Assembly (NCBI RefSeq): GCF_027887165.1
Contig: NC_077228.1
Location: 385,194,456 to 385,258,455 of the forward strand
Source of the DNA: Monodelphis domestica
Lineage: Eukaryota > Chordata > Mammalia > Didelphimorphia > Didelphidae
Length of the DNA stretch: 64,000 nucleotides
Reading direction: 5' to 3'
Both the position numbers and the translations under genes were made by a program. Positions 11,016 through 23,382 of this stretch are shown here, piece by piece; the stretch's first letter is position 1, and each line of letters opens with the position of its first letter. The notes beneath the pieces were generated by a model. It was not told where the DNA came from and did not search any database. It saw nothing but the letters and a program-made list of their open reading frames with translations.

Positions 11016-11327
11016 TAAGACACTCTTTCTAAGAGTGACATGTTTGAAGTCATTGTAAACTCTCTAACAAGTGACAACTCAGTGAGATTGCTTGATAAAA
11101 TCTTGGATTTGGAATAGACTTTAGAAATCATCTAGACTCAAACTTATTGGATTTCTATGGATATTTATATGACAATTAAAGTCCTTTTCTTAAATGGTCA
11201 TTTTCCTAAACTTAAACCAGCATCCACAAGTTATGATTAGAAGGAATAGGTCAGAAATTCTGATTTCTTTCCTAAGACTCCATATATACTTCAAATTGCT
11301 GAAAGTATATTATCCCTCATGAAAAAC

Positions 11328-11520
11328 AGTGGAAAGAAGAAACACTGGGTTTAAAAATCAGAAGAATTGAATGGGGTCAGCCATGCACCAGTGAGCAAAT
11401 AACTTTAACTTTCTGAGACCCTATATATTTATAAAATAGAGATAATCATATTTAAATCATCTATATTATCTAATTGCAATGATTGTGCTTGGTAAAATAT
11501 TATATTAATATGGGTTTTTA
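11328..11520 (+). repeat. MIR-type SINE, diverged
   Basis: 'AACACTGGGTTTAAAAATCA', 'GTGAGCAAATAACTTTAACT', 'CTGAGACCCTATATATTTAT', AAATAGAGATAATCATA. Confidence 0.5.
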
Positions 11521-11734
11521 TTATAACATATTCTTTTCCCAAATTTTACAATTTACAATTTTCAAACCTACAAACTGGGTCAAGAATGTCTTGGCCAAAG
11601 AAATGTTGTGAAATAACTTGGTCATACCTGATCTCTGCAGGCATGGAAATGTCCTTCAGGAATCCTTATGTTATATCATAACATATCTTATGTTATATAT
11701 ATCTTAATAAGGTGATGGTTTATACCTAGTTGTT

Positions 11735-11996
11735 CTTATTGTTGAGTCTATTTTTTAGTTGTGTTTGAATCTCCAGGAACTCCAGTGGGAATTTCTTGGC
11801 AAAGATAATGAAGTGGTTTGCCATTTCCTTCTCCAGTTCTGTTTACAGATGAGGAAACTGAGGCAAACAATGTTAAGTGACTTGTCCAGGGTCATAGCTA
11901 GTAAGTGGCTGAGGAGGTTAGATTTGAAATCAAGAAAGCTGAGTCTTCCTGATGCCAGACCTGGTACTCTTTCAACTGTGCCATCTACTTGCCCAG
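11735..11996 (-). repeat. MAR1-like CORE-SINE
   Basis: Reverse copy: 'TTTCTTGGCAAAGATAATGA', 'GTGGTTTGCCATTTCCTTCT', 'ACAGATGAGGAAACTGAGGC', 'AAGTGACTTGTCCAGGGTCA', and the ending TGTGCCATCTACTTGCCC. Confidence 0.8.
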
Positions 11997-14435
11997 TTAA
12001 ATACCTGCAAGCCAGAGATAATTATAGATGTTTAATGCCTACCAAAAGTGACTTTCCATATACCTAATTAAAAATCAGAGTTAATATATTTGAGATAATA
12101 ATCATAGAAGTATAAAAATGCAGTCAACATTTTCTAAGTTGAAAAATAAATGTATGCATAAATGGTCACAAGTAATGTTCCTCAGCTTCTGAACTTCAAA
12201 TCAAAGACTGATGAGGTCACTATTAGCCAAAGGCCTTCAATCTAATTGCAAACTAGTATTACTGGGAATCATGATATAAGATTTCCTTGGACTGTCAAAT
12301 ATTTCAACACCCTCAGAGAAATTCTCATTATCTCTTCTGGGTGGTAGGCAAGAACCTGAAAAATGAATTCTGCTTAGCCATTTCAGTACCTCAGACTTAA
12401 AGAAAGGCCTTAGACATGGAATCCGTGTTCATCCAGGAGGTCCACTGTACCTTTTCCCACCAAAAATATGGGTAATAAATAAGGAAAGTCTTCCATTCTG
12501 GGGCTTACTTTGATTTAAAGGAGTTTTAGAATTGGAGACAGATGGGTGATTGTAATTTGATAGCAAACTGATTCTGCAGATCCTGGATACTGGGAACTTG
12601 GTATTTGAGAACACTTTCATTAATGAAATCAACTGCTTCTGGTAATGAAATAAAGACCAAAAGAAAAATCGTCTTAGATTTTATAACACCACCAAAGTAG
12701 AATAGGAGAAGGGAAATTCATGTGTTCTGGACTGAACTTTCAGTACAAGATAAGCCAATGCCTTTTCAGATTAAAAGCAGCCTACTCTATCATCTTTGAA
12801 AACAGGACAAACTGCCTAGAAGCCTCTCTACTGGTATCAGCTTTACATCTTTATCATTCTGGGCATTCTACGTGATGGGAAAAGTCATCCCCTAGTCCAA
12901 CTCAATGAGATATCTGATGATGAATGGCACAGCTCCAGTGGTACTGCCAATGTAAGATAATACTAGAATGTCACCATGGACATCCACCAGAAAGGTCATC
13001 ATCTTGCAATAATCATCACCTATTCGACTATGTCTTTTTAGGTTCTGGATCTGTTCTCCTTAAAAACAATTCCCCATTTTACCTTTCAGGGCATTAGCAA
13101 AATTCACCAAGAGGTGGGGGTGGGGGTGACAAGCTGGGAGGAAGGGGGGATCCTGAGGCTCACTCCTTTGTGCAACAGCTGAGAGCTAACTGTGTAGGAG
13201 GTGGGTGACACCATGTGGTGAAATAAGGAATGTGTTTCATGACCATGTAGTATTGGTTTTCAAATCTTCCACTCTGCTTCCCCCACTTCCCCACCACCAC
13301 CACCCCCACACACACACATATACATCTTTCCCTCATTTAGTTGGAATGTATTCATTTGTCACACTCAGATGACTTAGAATGAAAAAGTAGAATTATGGCA
13401 CCCAATTCAATTCCACATTTCTAAAGTACATCCTATGGACAGGGCACTATTCTAGAAGCATAGTAGGATACATAACTCAGAATTATAGTTAGAGTCAGTC
13501 CAGACCACAAGTATGAGTGGTCTTTACCTGATCTCACAGGTATGGTAGTCAGATTGCTTCCATTATCTGTGGTTTTCTCCCACTGTGCTGAATTTTTATT
13601 CCCCTCCAGTAATTTGAGAATTTCTGGTTTACATGGAACTCCAGCTCTGTGGGAAAAGCTGCCCAAGTAGGCAATAAGATCACATCAATAAAAAGGGTTA
13701 ATGATCATTTACTTGCTGCCTAGCACAAACACCATACTTCCCACCAGCAAAATGAAAATGTTTTCATTAAACTAAGGCTTCACATAACAATCAATAATTA
13801 GCTAAACATAAGACAAACCAGACACTTCAGTGTGTGAGAGACTAAAGGATGAAAATAGAAATCCCCAGTAGAAAGCAAAAATAATGCCAGTAATTTACTC
13901 CCTCATACTTAAGACTCCAAAGACAGAGCTCCAAAGAGCTCTTTCCCTACAAGCAATTATTCCAGAGGATTTGAGTAACAGTTTCTTATGGCTATCCATA
14001 TCATGTAATGTGAGCATGGATTTAAAACTTCAGTATGAACTATATTTTCTTGAAATTCCTATAATTATGGGTCAGGATTGCAATGTTTTGTTTTTAAAAT
14101 GAAAATGAATCTTCTAGTGTGGGAGGGAAGCCAGGCACTTAAGAGAGATTCACTTGTCCTGTAAGAAAAAGTCAGATTAAGTGCAATATTGAAAGCAACT
14201 GCTCTCCCAAGTTGGACAGAAAACAGCAAGCAGCTGGAAGAACTTTCTGATTTTGACAAATACCATTGCATAATTAATCCTATGGCATCTAGAAATCTAA
14301 AATTTGTTCCCCCAACTGATAGCTGATGGAACATTAGGAAATGGAATAGGTCACCTAATATCCTATCTGATAAAAATAAAAAAGCTATCAATACCACTAG
14401 GAATACTGCAGTATTTCGGTAGTCTGGAACAGAGC
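11997..14435. other. Unique sequence, no recognised element
   Basis: About 2.4 kb without a repeat I can name. About 13285-13320 is C/A-rich low complexity (CCACCACCAC then CACACACACA). Several chance ORFs up to 128 codons lie here (for example 14065-14451, minus). None has recognisable domains. Confidence 0.45.
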
Positions 14436-14880
14436 ATAGTAGATAGGGCATTGTACTTGGAATCAGAAAGTCTTGAGTTCAAATCCTGCCTCTGCCATTT
14501 ACTGATTGTATTACACTGGACAAATCAATTATACTCTCTCAGTTTCTGTATCTGTAAGGTGAAGATAATGATAATTTCTATCTTACAGGCTCGTTTGTGA
14601 GTATCAAATTTTATAAAAATAGATGTATATATTCACATATAATAGCTACAATTTATGTAGTACTTTAAGGTATGGAAAGTGATATACATGTACAAATATG
14701 TATATATATACAGAGACATTTTTATGAATGTATATATACATATGTCATTGTACTAAATAAATTCTAGCAATTATAATTATCTATGCCTCAGTTTCCTTAT
14801 ACACACAAATGAGCCAGTTAAATTTCTAGCCCAAGGTCTATTCCAGCTCTAAATTTATGACTCTATGATCCTAATGATTT
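14436..14880 (+). repeat. MIR-type SINE plus a second MIR 3' fragment
   Basis: 14436-14625 runs 'GGCATTGTACTTGGAATCAG', 'GAGTTCAAATCCTGCCTCTG', 'CTCAGTTTCTGTATCTGTAA'. About 14785-14880 has a separate 3' part: 'GCCTCAGTTTCCTTATACAC' and 'TATTCCAGCTCTAAATTTAT'. The AT-rich stretch between is unassigned. Confidence 0.6.
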
Positions 14881-15194
14881 AATTGGATTACTGACAGTTA
14901 ACGAGATTTTATCTACTTGCTCACAATCTCCATGAACCTTTTTCCTCACCTGTACAACTGGTGTAACAATGCCTATCTGAGGTATATCCAAGATTTTGTG
15001 TATATCCAAGTATCTGTGATACTATATGTAGATTCAGTGCAAGGTATCAAACATTTATTAAGATCCTAGATCTTTTTACTCCGAATCAAGCACTCTTCCT
15101 CCTCCTTTGTTGTCTCACATTCTACTGGAGAGAGAGGAAAAATACAAAGAGTACACAGATGAGTAAGCAGTAAGTATATACAAAGTCATATAAG

Positions 15195-15760
15195 AGAATT
15201 TCTTTTAATATTTTAATTGATATATTTTGTTCATCTAACGTTCATTTCCCAATATAGCCCTCTGCTCCCCTCAACCAATACATTCCTAATAACAATGAAT
15301 AAAAAAGAGAAAAAAGTCATTTCAGCAAAATGAACCAATATATCAATCAAGTCCAGCAGTGCATACTGTTTTCCACTTCTCTAGATCCCCTCCTCTGCAA
15401 AGGAAGGAAGTTTATGCCTTTAATTTTTTAATATTAAGTTTATCATTTTAATTATACAGCATTTTGTTTTAGGTTTTCTTTTTGTTCACATTTTTTGTAA
15501 TTACTGTTTTCCTGGTTGTGTATAGTTTACTTGACATCAGTTCATGTCTTCTCATGTCTCACTATATTCTTCATATTTCATCATTTTTATGCAGCATAGT
15601 ATTGCATTCATGTACCACAATTTGTTGAGTGATTTCTGAATCAATGAGTATCTACTATGTATTCAGTTCTTTGCTGCTACAAAATGTGCTGCTGTAACAG
15701 TTTGTTGTATGTAGGATAATTCTTTGTATCTTTGATCTTCTTATGGCATATTGCCTACAT
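15195..15760 (-). mobile_element. Old L1 3' fragment
   Basis: Reverse orientation. The part about 15535-15700 is colinear with the ORF2 C-terminus of the L1 at 40409-46840 (compare 40790-41000): 'GCAGCATAGTATTGCATTCA', 'ACCACAATTTGTTGAGTGAT', 'GCTGCTACAAAATGTGCTGC'. The 3' UTR-like part lies to the left. It is strongly diverged and keeps no ORF. Confidence 0.5.
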
Positions 15761-16090
15761 GAAAGGGTTAAAGACAGAATAGTTAATAATTCTGATTTTA
15801 CCATTATCTGATACTTCACATCCAAGTTGTCTGTCTTGTTATTGGTGTCCTTATAATACTCTAGATATGCTATATAGTACACCACATATAATATACCAGA
15901 TATGGATTTGAGGTTATTATACCTCAGAATGTAAGGTTTGTCCTGGCAGGTGGTAAGTTGATGGCAAGGTGGGTGTTAGTAGCACTGAGTATAGTTGAGG
16001 TCCTAATCATGGAAGTAAGAGGCAGGAAAGTTCTGTCAGAAATAAGGATAAGATTATGAGTTTGTAGGAATAATGATAGGATCCTAGTTT
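15761..16090. other. No recognised element
   Basis: About 330 bp of AT-rich sequence. I see nothing in it. Confidence 0.35.
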
Positions 16091-16274
16091 TATAGATTTA
16101 AAGCTGGAAAGGACCTCAAAGGTCATTTAATCCAACATCTTCACTTTATAGATAATCAAGGAGGATTAGAGAGAGGAAATAAAGGATTTGCCCAAAATAA
16201 TACAAGGAATACTATCAGGGTCAGAATTTTTAACATACTCTGACTTCAGATTCAGTGTTCTTACCATCACACCA
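16091..16274 (-). repeat. MIR-type SINE
   Basis: 'TTTAAAGCTGGAAAGGACCT', CAAAGGTCATTTAATCCAAC, 'GGATTTGCCCAAAATAATAC', and the ending ATTCAGTGTTCTTACCATC. Confidence 0.65.
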
Positions 16275-16420
16275 TGGATATTTCAAAAATAAAAAACAAA
16301 CATGTAAAAGACAGAAGCATATGAGGAATTCAATGGTGAGAGCAGTCTTGAGTAAAAATCAGTTTGTTAAATACACAGAAACTGCTGGTTGTTAGCAGAT
16401 TCTGAAAATATCTGTGACAA

Positions 16421-16445
16421 ATATATATATATATATATATATATA
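16421..16445. repeat. (AT)n microsatellite
   Basis: Twelve uninterrupted AT units. They create chance ORFs with an isoleucine-tyrosine repeat. Confidence 0.95.
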
Positions 16446-16454
16446 AAATAATGA

Positions 16455-16675
16455 AGTGATATGGTCTTCTTAAAGTTAAAAAGACCTTGGTTCCTGTCCT
16501 GGGAATTGCCATTTGGTAGCTTCATGAGCTTGCACAAAAAACATGACAACCCCTTTAAGCTTCAGTTGATTTTGAAGATAACACGAGCCCTTCTACCTCA
16601 TAGGACATTTGTGAGATGCTCAGATGAGATAATGTGTGTGAATGTGTGTGTCTTGCAAGCATAAAAGTTATGCTT
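16455..16675 (+). repeat. MIR-type SINE, weak
   Basis: 'TTAAAAAGACCTTGGTTCCT', GCTTCATGAGCTTGCAC, 'CTACCTCATAGGACATTTGT' and 'TGCAAGCATAAAAGTTATGC' follow MIR order at low similarity. Confidence 0.4.
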
Positions 16676-16726
16676 TATACTGGTATAAAGAACAATACAA
16701 AAAATACCATATCATTATGCCAAGGT

Positions 16727-16968
16727 TTGTTGTTTGGTTGTTTTAAACTCTTTTGGATCTGATTTGGTGTTTTCATGGCAAAGATATTGGAGTGGTTTCT
16801 CATTTCCTTCTCCAGATCATTTTACAGAAGAACTAAGGCAAACACAATGAAGTGACTTGCCCAGGAACACACAGTTAGTAAATGTTTGAGGCTAGATTTG
16901 GACTCACAAAGATGAGTCTTCCTGATTTCAAGCCAGTACTCTCCACTGTGCCACCTACCTGCCCCTAT
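16727..16968 (-). repeat. MAR1-like CORE-SINE
   Basis: Reverse copy: GTTGTTTGGTTGTTTTAAAC tail side, 'GGCAAAGATATTGGAGTGGT', 'CATTTCCTTCTCCAGATCAT', 'AGTGACTTGCCCAGGAACAC', and the ending TGTGCCACCTACCTGCCC. Confidence 0.85.
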
Positions 16969-17306
16969 GCAAAGATAGAACAACCTAAATTTGTCACATT
17001 TCCATGAAAACAAGAGAATAATAGACTTTATTCAAAGATAGAACACTTTGAATAAATTCTAATATTCTCTTAGTTACACAGAAAATCTAGCATAATTATA
17101 TTAACTGGATTACCAGACATTTTACATATGGTCTCCATTCAACAAGTAAAGAAATTGGTGGGGGAAAAGTCTCTCGAAAACTTAGTCCAATATGTTTAGT
17201 TGATTTGCTGGATATTCAAAAAAGTCTAATTTTAAAACCTAAATTATGACCTTTACAACATAGGATAACATACAAAAGTTGGGTGGGTGAAGAATGACAT
17301 ATATAG
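16969..17306. other. No recognised element
   Basis: Unique AT-rich sequence between a SINE and an LTR. Confidence 0.4.
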
Positions 17307-17782
17307 TGTTGGAAGCAAATTTCTCCCTCCATTAAGTCACTTTTTTAACATCATCTTTCAGTGACCTGGAGGTCAAAGACCACTGAGTAAATTCAGGTAT
17401 AGATAAACCCTCATAGAATGGAAGTTAAAGAACCAGGGAACCAATGGTATGGGAAACTAATTCCTCAGGCACTGCCCCCCTGAGTGGCCCAGGCAAATTA
17501 AGAAACTGGTTGGTTCCTGAGATGTGACATGTGAAAGCTGGTGGATGGAGAAAAGAAATTATAAGTGGAGACCAGGTGGTCTTTGGAGTCTTCTTCTGGA
17601 GCATGGAGAGCTGAAGGAACTCTTGTCAGAGTTTAGCCACAGGCCCATCATAGTGCCCAATAGATTAGAAAGCAAAGTATCTCTCTACTTCACTCATATC
17701 TTTCCCTCTCTTTTCCACTACTACTACTGTGATTTAATAAAGTTATTAAGCTACTAATTGCCTCTTAATTTTAATCATTACA
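17307..17782 (+). mobile_element. Solo LTR of an endogenous retrovirus (fossil)
   Basis: The 476-bp LTR has a TGTTGGAAGC start and a ...CATTACA end, flanked by a 4-bp duplication ATAG (17303-17306, 17783-17786). An AATAAA signal at about 17736 sets the plus orientation. It resembles the LTR at 49141-49685 in its start, its 'CTGCCCCC..TGA.TG' block and its 'AAACTGGTTGGTTCCTGAG' versus 'CTATAATTGGCTCCTGAGCC' block. No internal region is present. It looks old. Confidence 0.75.
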
Positions 17783-17844
17783 ATAGGCTACAGGAAATGT
17801 GCCCAACTCACACATATCCTAAAAGTAACCTCTCCGACATTCTC

Positions 17845-18155
17845 AGGATTTGGTAGAACCATAGAGTTTTAGAACTGGAAAGGAATTTAGAAGGCATATA
17901 GTTCAAAACTTTCATAATGTGGTTTAATGGATAAAATTTATGCCAGATTTGGAAATAGCTGGGTTTGAATCCTGCTTTAGATTCTTGTCCAGGTGAAACT
18001 CTGGGCAAATAAACCTCTCTAAGCCTCAGTTCTCTTACCTAGAAAATGGGAATTTAACCAGCACCTAATTTAGAATGTCATTGTAGAAACAAATGAGATA
18101 GTATATAAAGCACTTTGCATACCTTGAAGTGCTGTAGAAATGGCAGCTATTGTTT
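17845..18155 (+). repeat. MIR-type SINE, preceded by a reverse MIR stub
   Basis: 17845-17900 is a short reverse MIR piece ('TTTTAGAACTGGAAAGGAAT'). 17918-18155 is a long forward copy: 'GTTTGAATCCTGCTTTAGAT', 'AAGCCTCAGTTCTCTTACCT', 'AGCACTTTGCATACCTTGAA', 'TGGCAGCTATTG'. Confidence 0.65.
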
Positions 18156-19215
18156 TTTCTTCAATAGATCTGTGTGTTCATAGATATAGTATATCCTACA
18201 ATGGTACAAATTGCATTCTGTCTCTGTCTGTCTGTCCTATGTCTGCCTATACTTTCACCACAAGGGGTGCCCCCAATCTTCTGATGACATTCTGGACCTC
18301 TTCAGGCTATTTAGATTTTGAGGGAATACCTGGTCTGCCCATTCACTGGTTATTCTTCACTTTGAAGCTCATATTTATCCTGGCTAACTTCAGTTCTTCC
18401 TACTGTGACTATTCATTTGATCATTAAAGAGAAAGCTCACATTTAGAGAACTGCAAAGTCCTATTATAATGCTTAATTGTGAGAAAGAGTCAACTTCGAA
18501 TTCTTGAAGCTTATGCCAATGGGTTCTGCCACACTGAAAATATTCCATGTACAATTCTGTCAATAACTTATGTCTGCATTCTAAGATCCAGCCTAGTGGA
18601 TTATGGAAAAGCTCATCAGGAGTAGGTTGGTCACTTTTCATTTAATTCTTCTGTCATAGCAACACATCAAAGAAATTATAAAAAGTGAGCCTCAATCTTA
18701 TCTTGTGTGGCTTCCCTTTGCTTCTGTACTGATGTTGCAGATAGGAAAGACACTAAAGAATTAATACAGTTTTTACAGAGTCTACATCCATTAACTTATC
18801 CACTATGATGTTGGACATAATTTGTGGGGGGTCTTTTGCAGCAAACTTTACTATAACAACAACCAGCCTAAAAGTTAAATGGTACTTTCCCACATTTCCC
18901 TACTTTGACTTTTCTCAGGCTTAAATAACATCTTATTTTCAAAAGATAAAATGGAGGTGTGTCAGAATATTTATTGAGAAAAGTAGACAGACTTTAACAT
19001 CTCTGGAGGCATAAAAAATTTAAAAGGGCCACAGTCCTCTAGTCTAAGTATTTAAATTAGCCAGTAGAGGGAATTCATTTAACCTCAGAGTTTATATAGT
19101 ATCAGATTAAAAGTTTTCTACTCAATAGGTTTTTAAAGGGAAAGAAAAATTTTTCACAAGATATTTAATGACTCCAGAGTAAAAATAATATATACATACA
19201 TGTACATTTATACAC

Positions 19216-19217
<2 letters not shown>
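18156..19217. other. Unique sequence, no recognised element
   Basis: I see no coding exon or repeat family. It includes a short CTGT run near 18220. Confidence 0.4.

Positions 19218-19278
<61 letters not shown>
19218..19278. repeat. (AT)n microsatellite
   Basis: An uninterrupted 61-bp AT tract. It is preceded by a degenerate ATACATACATGTACA stretch. Confidence 0.97.
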
Positions 19279-19281
<3 letters not shown>

Positions 19282-19293
19282 GATTCACAACAA

Positions 19294-19440
19294 TCATAGG
19301 ATCATAGATCTGGCACTCGAAGAGGCTTCAGAGGCAATTTGGTGTATAAGTCTCTCATTTTATAGATGAGTAAACTGAAGTGTAGGAAAGTTAAACTTGC
19401 CCCAAACCCAAAAATGACACAAGTATTACACAGGGCATTT
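19294..19440 (-). repeat. MIR-type SINE fragment
   Basis: 'GGATCATAGATCTGGCACTC', 'CTCATTTTATAGATGAGTAA', AACTTGCCCCAAACCC. Confidence 0.6.
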
Positions 19441-20073
19441 TAAAGCTGTAGATAATTACCTGGCACAAAAAAAAAAATCTTGCTTTAGAAATATGTTTGT
19501 TGTACCAAGTAAAGGACTCTAACTAGCCTATTATCAATTCTTTCATCTGTTTTCTTCATATGTCTGTCATTCTATTAGAAAAGATATTTTTCATCTTTTT
19601 TATCCTTTTTTTTCTGTATTGTAGGTTACATTATACTGTAGTAGCAAAGACAGAAAAATCCATTAGAAGTCTTGAAATAAAGAAAGCATTGAACCAGCAA
19701 CAAAATGGGCTATATGGAAAACAATCACTTGTGCTTACAGAGCAGAAAATGCAGAGGACATGAGGCATTCACTAGGGTAGACACCATTAAAGCTAAAAAG
19801 CAATTCATAAAATATGCAGGAATGACTTGCATGGGAAAGAGATAAGGAAGAAAAGGAGAAGAAAAATGCATGAAAAAGAAAAAGGGAGCATGAAGAGACA
19901 AAGAATGAGAAATAAGAGAGTGCCATCATTAACTGTCAGTTACCATTAAATGAAACTAATAGTAAGACTACATCTATAAACAGGATTAATGAGAGGTTAC
20001 TTAATGTCCAGTACAAACATCAATCATACCTCTCACTAGCAAGCAATGCAGTGTGGGAACAAGGGAGACATCC

Positions 20074-20075
<2 letters not shown>
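19441..20075. other. No recognised element; purine-rich patch
   Basis: About 19840-19920 is rich in GAA/GAAAA. The rest is unassigned. Confidence 0.4.

Positions 20076-20121
<46 letters not shown>
20076..20121. repeat. (AC)n microsatellite
   Basis: 23 uninterrupted AC units, giving His-Thr or Val-Cys chance ORFs on the two strands. Confidence 0.97.
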
Positions 20122-20123
<2 letters not shown>

Positions 20124-21249
20124 CCTGAAAAGAATTATGGAAACATCTGATGTTATTTCTGAGCCAATTAATTCCACCAATCTGATATGGGAATCTGTTA
20201 CCTTGAAGAGGCTTCATGCCTGGACTATATGCCAAGATCTGCTTTTGTCTTGTGGCAAGCATGTGTGAAACCAAAGCACCACTTCCTTTCTCAGCTTGGT
20301 AAATCATAGTGCTGGCTGCTGCCCTCATAGTCCAATAGACAAATTATCACTCAACAGTTAAGCTGCCAACAGTTGATCGTGTTAATAAAATGCTTCATGA
20401 TATGAGTAAGACCAAATCATAGTTCTCAAGTTTTCTCCTCTAAAACTTTGTAGAAAACTGCCTTGCTATATTGCAAATGTTGAATTTTAAATTTCTATCA
20501 TTTCATCATTATTTCATGTTATGATTGTTTTCAAATAAAGCATATGAACTATTAACCAAGAGCAAAAATTCCATGTTTGTAAAACTTATAAATATTATCA
20601 AAAATATAAATATTATCAAAAATTATATTATTAATATTCATTGAAATATTAATGTTACTCATATTAAATAGAAAATGTTTCTAAATTCAAAATAATAACA
20701 ATGTGCTAATTTCACTATTAAGTTATTTTCCATCCAAAGAAAGTTTAGGGCTTGCATTTCCATGACTAAGCAAATTGAAAAGAAAAAATTCCAAAGTTAA
20801 ATTATTTCAGAGAGATTCTTAATTATATTACTACTAATCTATGCCTACAATTGCATTCAGATAAAGCTATACATTGGGTTATCAAATTTCATATCATACA
20901 ACCTGTTTCTTACTTTCTTCCAACACGGAATAATCTATTTCTAAATTTAATGTTATGATTAGTACTAAAAATGAAGATGATGACAGTGGAATCTTTCTAA
21001 AGGACATAGTTTAAATCAACTCACCAGAACTATGAGATAGGAAAAGGGATTAAACATGTAATTTCATTAGGATAATGAATTCCCAGATGAGAAAATTATT
21101 TCTGCTAATGTAAAATAGAAACTTCTCTGTAACTTGGAGGGTTGAGTAGAGCTCCATCACTACTATATGTCTATTCTAGGTCTTGAGCACAGGTCTTCTT
21201 GACTTCAAGATTAGCTCTCTAGTCAGTACATCATGCTATTTCTCAATAG
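20122..21249. other. AT-rich sequence with a short tandem repeat
   Basis: The 18-bp unit TATAAATATTATCAAAAA is repeated back to back at 20587-20622. No gene is recognised. About 21150-21240 may be a worn reverse MIR. Confidence 0.45.
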
Positions 21250-22852
21250 AGCCATATGATTTCATATAATTTTCTTGCAATTGTCTTTTTTCTAAATGTT
21301 TCCTTATGAATACCTGAAAATCCTTTAATTCATTAAATTAAATCCCTTGCAGGATTATACTCAACTCTTTTTCTTGATTACAAACCCAGGTCCTATTGCT
21401 GTTTCAAATATCATATTTGGGATTTTTTATGTAGAAGCTGCTAACTCATGTTTTCTTGGTTGTAGGTTCACAGCATTTGATTTTTTTTTCTTTCTAGTTA
21501 CCTGTAATATTTTCTGCTAGACCTGAAAGCTTAAAAATTTATCTATAATGTTCCTGTCATTTTTCATTTTTTGATCTCTTTCAGGCATTAATCTGTTGAT
21601 TTTTTTCAATTTTTATTTTACTCTACTTCTAAAGCTTCAGGACAAGTTCCCTAAAAATGTTCTTGAAGTATAGTGTATAAACTCTTTTTTTTTATCATAA
21701 ATCTTGGGTAGTCCAGAATTCTCATATTATCTCTTTTCAATCTTTTCTCTAGGTCAGTTGTTTTTTTAATGGGAGAATTAATTTCTTCTCCATTTTTTCT
21801 ATTCTTTTCTTTTGTTTTATTATTTATGGATATAGAATGAAGACCTTTTCAAGTTCTTCCAAGAATTCTTTTGGTGCTTGTGGCTATTTTACATTTTCCT
21901 TTGAAGTTTTACAAGTAGATATTTTTACTTCATTGTTTCCTTCTGATTTGAAATCTGATCTTCTCTATCACCATAGTATCTACGATCAGAATTTTTCTTT
22001 GTTGTTTACTCTTTTTTTTAACAGCCTATTTCTTGGCTGTTAATTTTATGTCAAGGTCAGACTGTGGAGTATAGTGTCTTAAGCTTCAGGAGGTTTTTGT
22101 GTTGTTGTTTTCCAAGCTCTATCTGAATATTTTGATTTTTTATCCTTACAAAGTCCTATGAGTGAAGGGTAGGTGTGTTTACGGCTACTTTGTCTAGAAT
22201 TACTTCAGGTACTCTTCTCTACCCCTAAGCTCAATCAGGGACCCTAATAACAATGCCCCTGCAAACACTTTCATTCCCCATGGTCCCTGAATGTACCACA
22301 GGCTTCCCACAGCAACAAACCCACAGTTCACTCCTCTGCCCTGGAACCAAAACTAGGACCTCTACTCTCTTGCAAATGATCACAATCAATAGGGTTCTCA
22401 ACCCCCTACAACTATAGTCATCAGTTTATGTTCACTCCTCTTTGCCCATAGCTACAGCCTGGGACAACATCCAGCCAACATGCCTCGTCCCCATCAAGCC
22501 CATAGCAGAGGGCTCTCCCACCATTATTGTCTTGCTGTACCTCCACATAATCTGAGGGGTGAAAGTTTCCAAAGCTAAGGTTACTGCTCAGATATATCTG
22601 ACCTTGGAGTTTACTGTTTGTTGGCATAGTGGTGTCTGCACTTCTTTCTAGACCAGACGACTACCTAGGTAAGGTAAGAAAGACCAATCTTTCCTGATGC
22701 CATCCCAAATTGTATTAGGTTAGATAACTGCTTTACCCCAAATTTTAATTCTGCCACTATAAAATTCACTTTAAGCTATTATTTTAAATTATTGGGGAGG
22801 TGGATTTGGAAGAACTGGGTAATTTCCTACCTTATTCCACCATCTTCCCATA
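21250..22852 (-). mobile_element. L1 5' half or HAL1-like element (5' UTR + ORF1 remnant)
   Basis: Read on the minus strand it starts at about 22852 with GGGAAGATGGTGGAATAAGG, the typical opening of a mammalian L1 5' UTR. A comparatively GC-rich 5' UTR of about 0.7 kb follows, then ORF1-like sequence. The left end (21365-21560) is colinear with the ORF1 C-terminal half of the L1 at 40409-46840 (compare 45240-45440): 'TTCTTGATTACAAACCCAGG', 'GATTTTTTATGTAGAAGCTG', 'TACCTGTAATATTTTCTGCT'. No ORF2 is present, so this is either a HAL1 (ORF1-only) element or a 3'-deleted L1. All reading frames are broken. Confidence 0.6.
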
Positions 22853-23043
22853 AATTCCCTTGTTTGCATCATGACACACACCTAGAAAATTCTGTATTGT
22901 ATATTTTGTAAAACAAAGACAACAGGATCTGTAATTTCATATGGGTAAGGTGTGAAAACTATGTGAAAACTCCTTCCACTGATTCTAGCTATTTCATGTG
23001 AATAATTTTTTTAAAGTCTTACAGTTTTCATTTATTAATTCTT

Positions 23044-23045
23044 TA

Positions 23046-23079
<34 letters not shown>
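23044..23079. repeat. (AT)n microsatellite
   Basis: AT units with a single ATAC interruption. Confidence 0.95.
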
Positions 23080-23184
23080 GGGGTTCAAATTTTGTCAAGT
23101 TGCTTATCATAATGGCGAAATCCAAATACACATCTTGAGCCAGTAGCCCCAGGTATTTCTTTTCACAGACAGTATCCTTGATTC

Positions 23185-23382
23185 ATGAATCTAGAGCCAG
23201 AAAAAAAACTAAAGGTTATCCATTCCAAACACATGATTTTATAAATAAAAAAGCTGAGCATCAGAGAGTTTGAGTGAAATACCCAATGTTCCATAGGTAC
23301 TGAATGGCAATGGCAGAGTTGGATCATTGTGTCCAGGTCTCCAATTCAAAATTCAGCTCTTTTCTCAATATACCACACTACA
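23185..23382 (-). repeat. MIR-type SINE
   Basis: 'AATCTAGAGCCAGAAAAAAA', 'TAAAAAAGCTGAGCATCAGA', 'GCAGAGTTGGATCATTGTGT', 'CTCAATATACCACACTAC'. Confidence 0.6.

Noticed and set aside
13884-14600. Overlapping ORFs of 72-128 codons on both strands
   Set aside because: No domain, no splice-like context and no codon pattern. Part of it overlaps a MIR.
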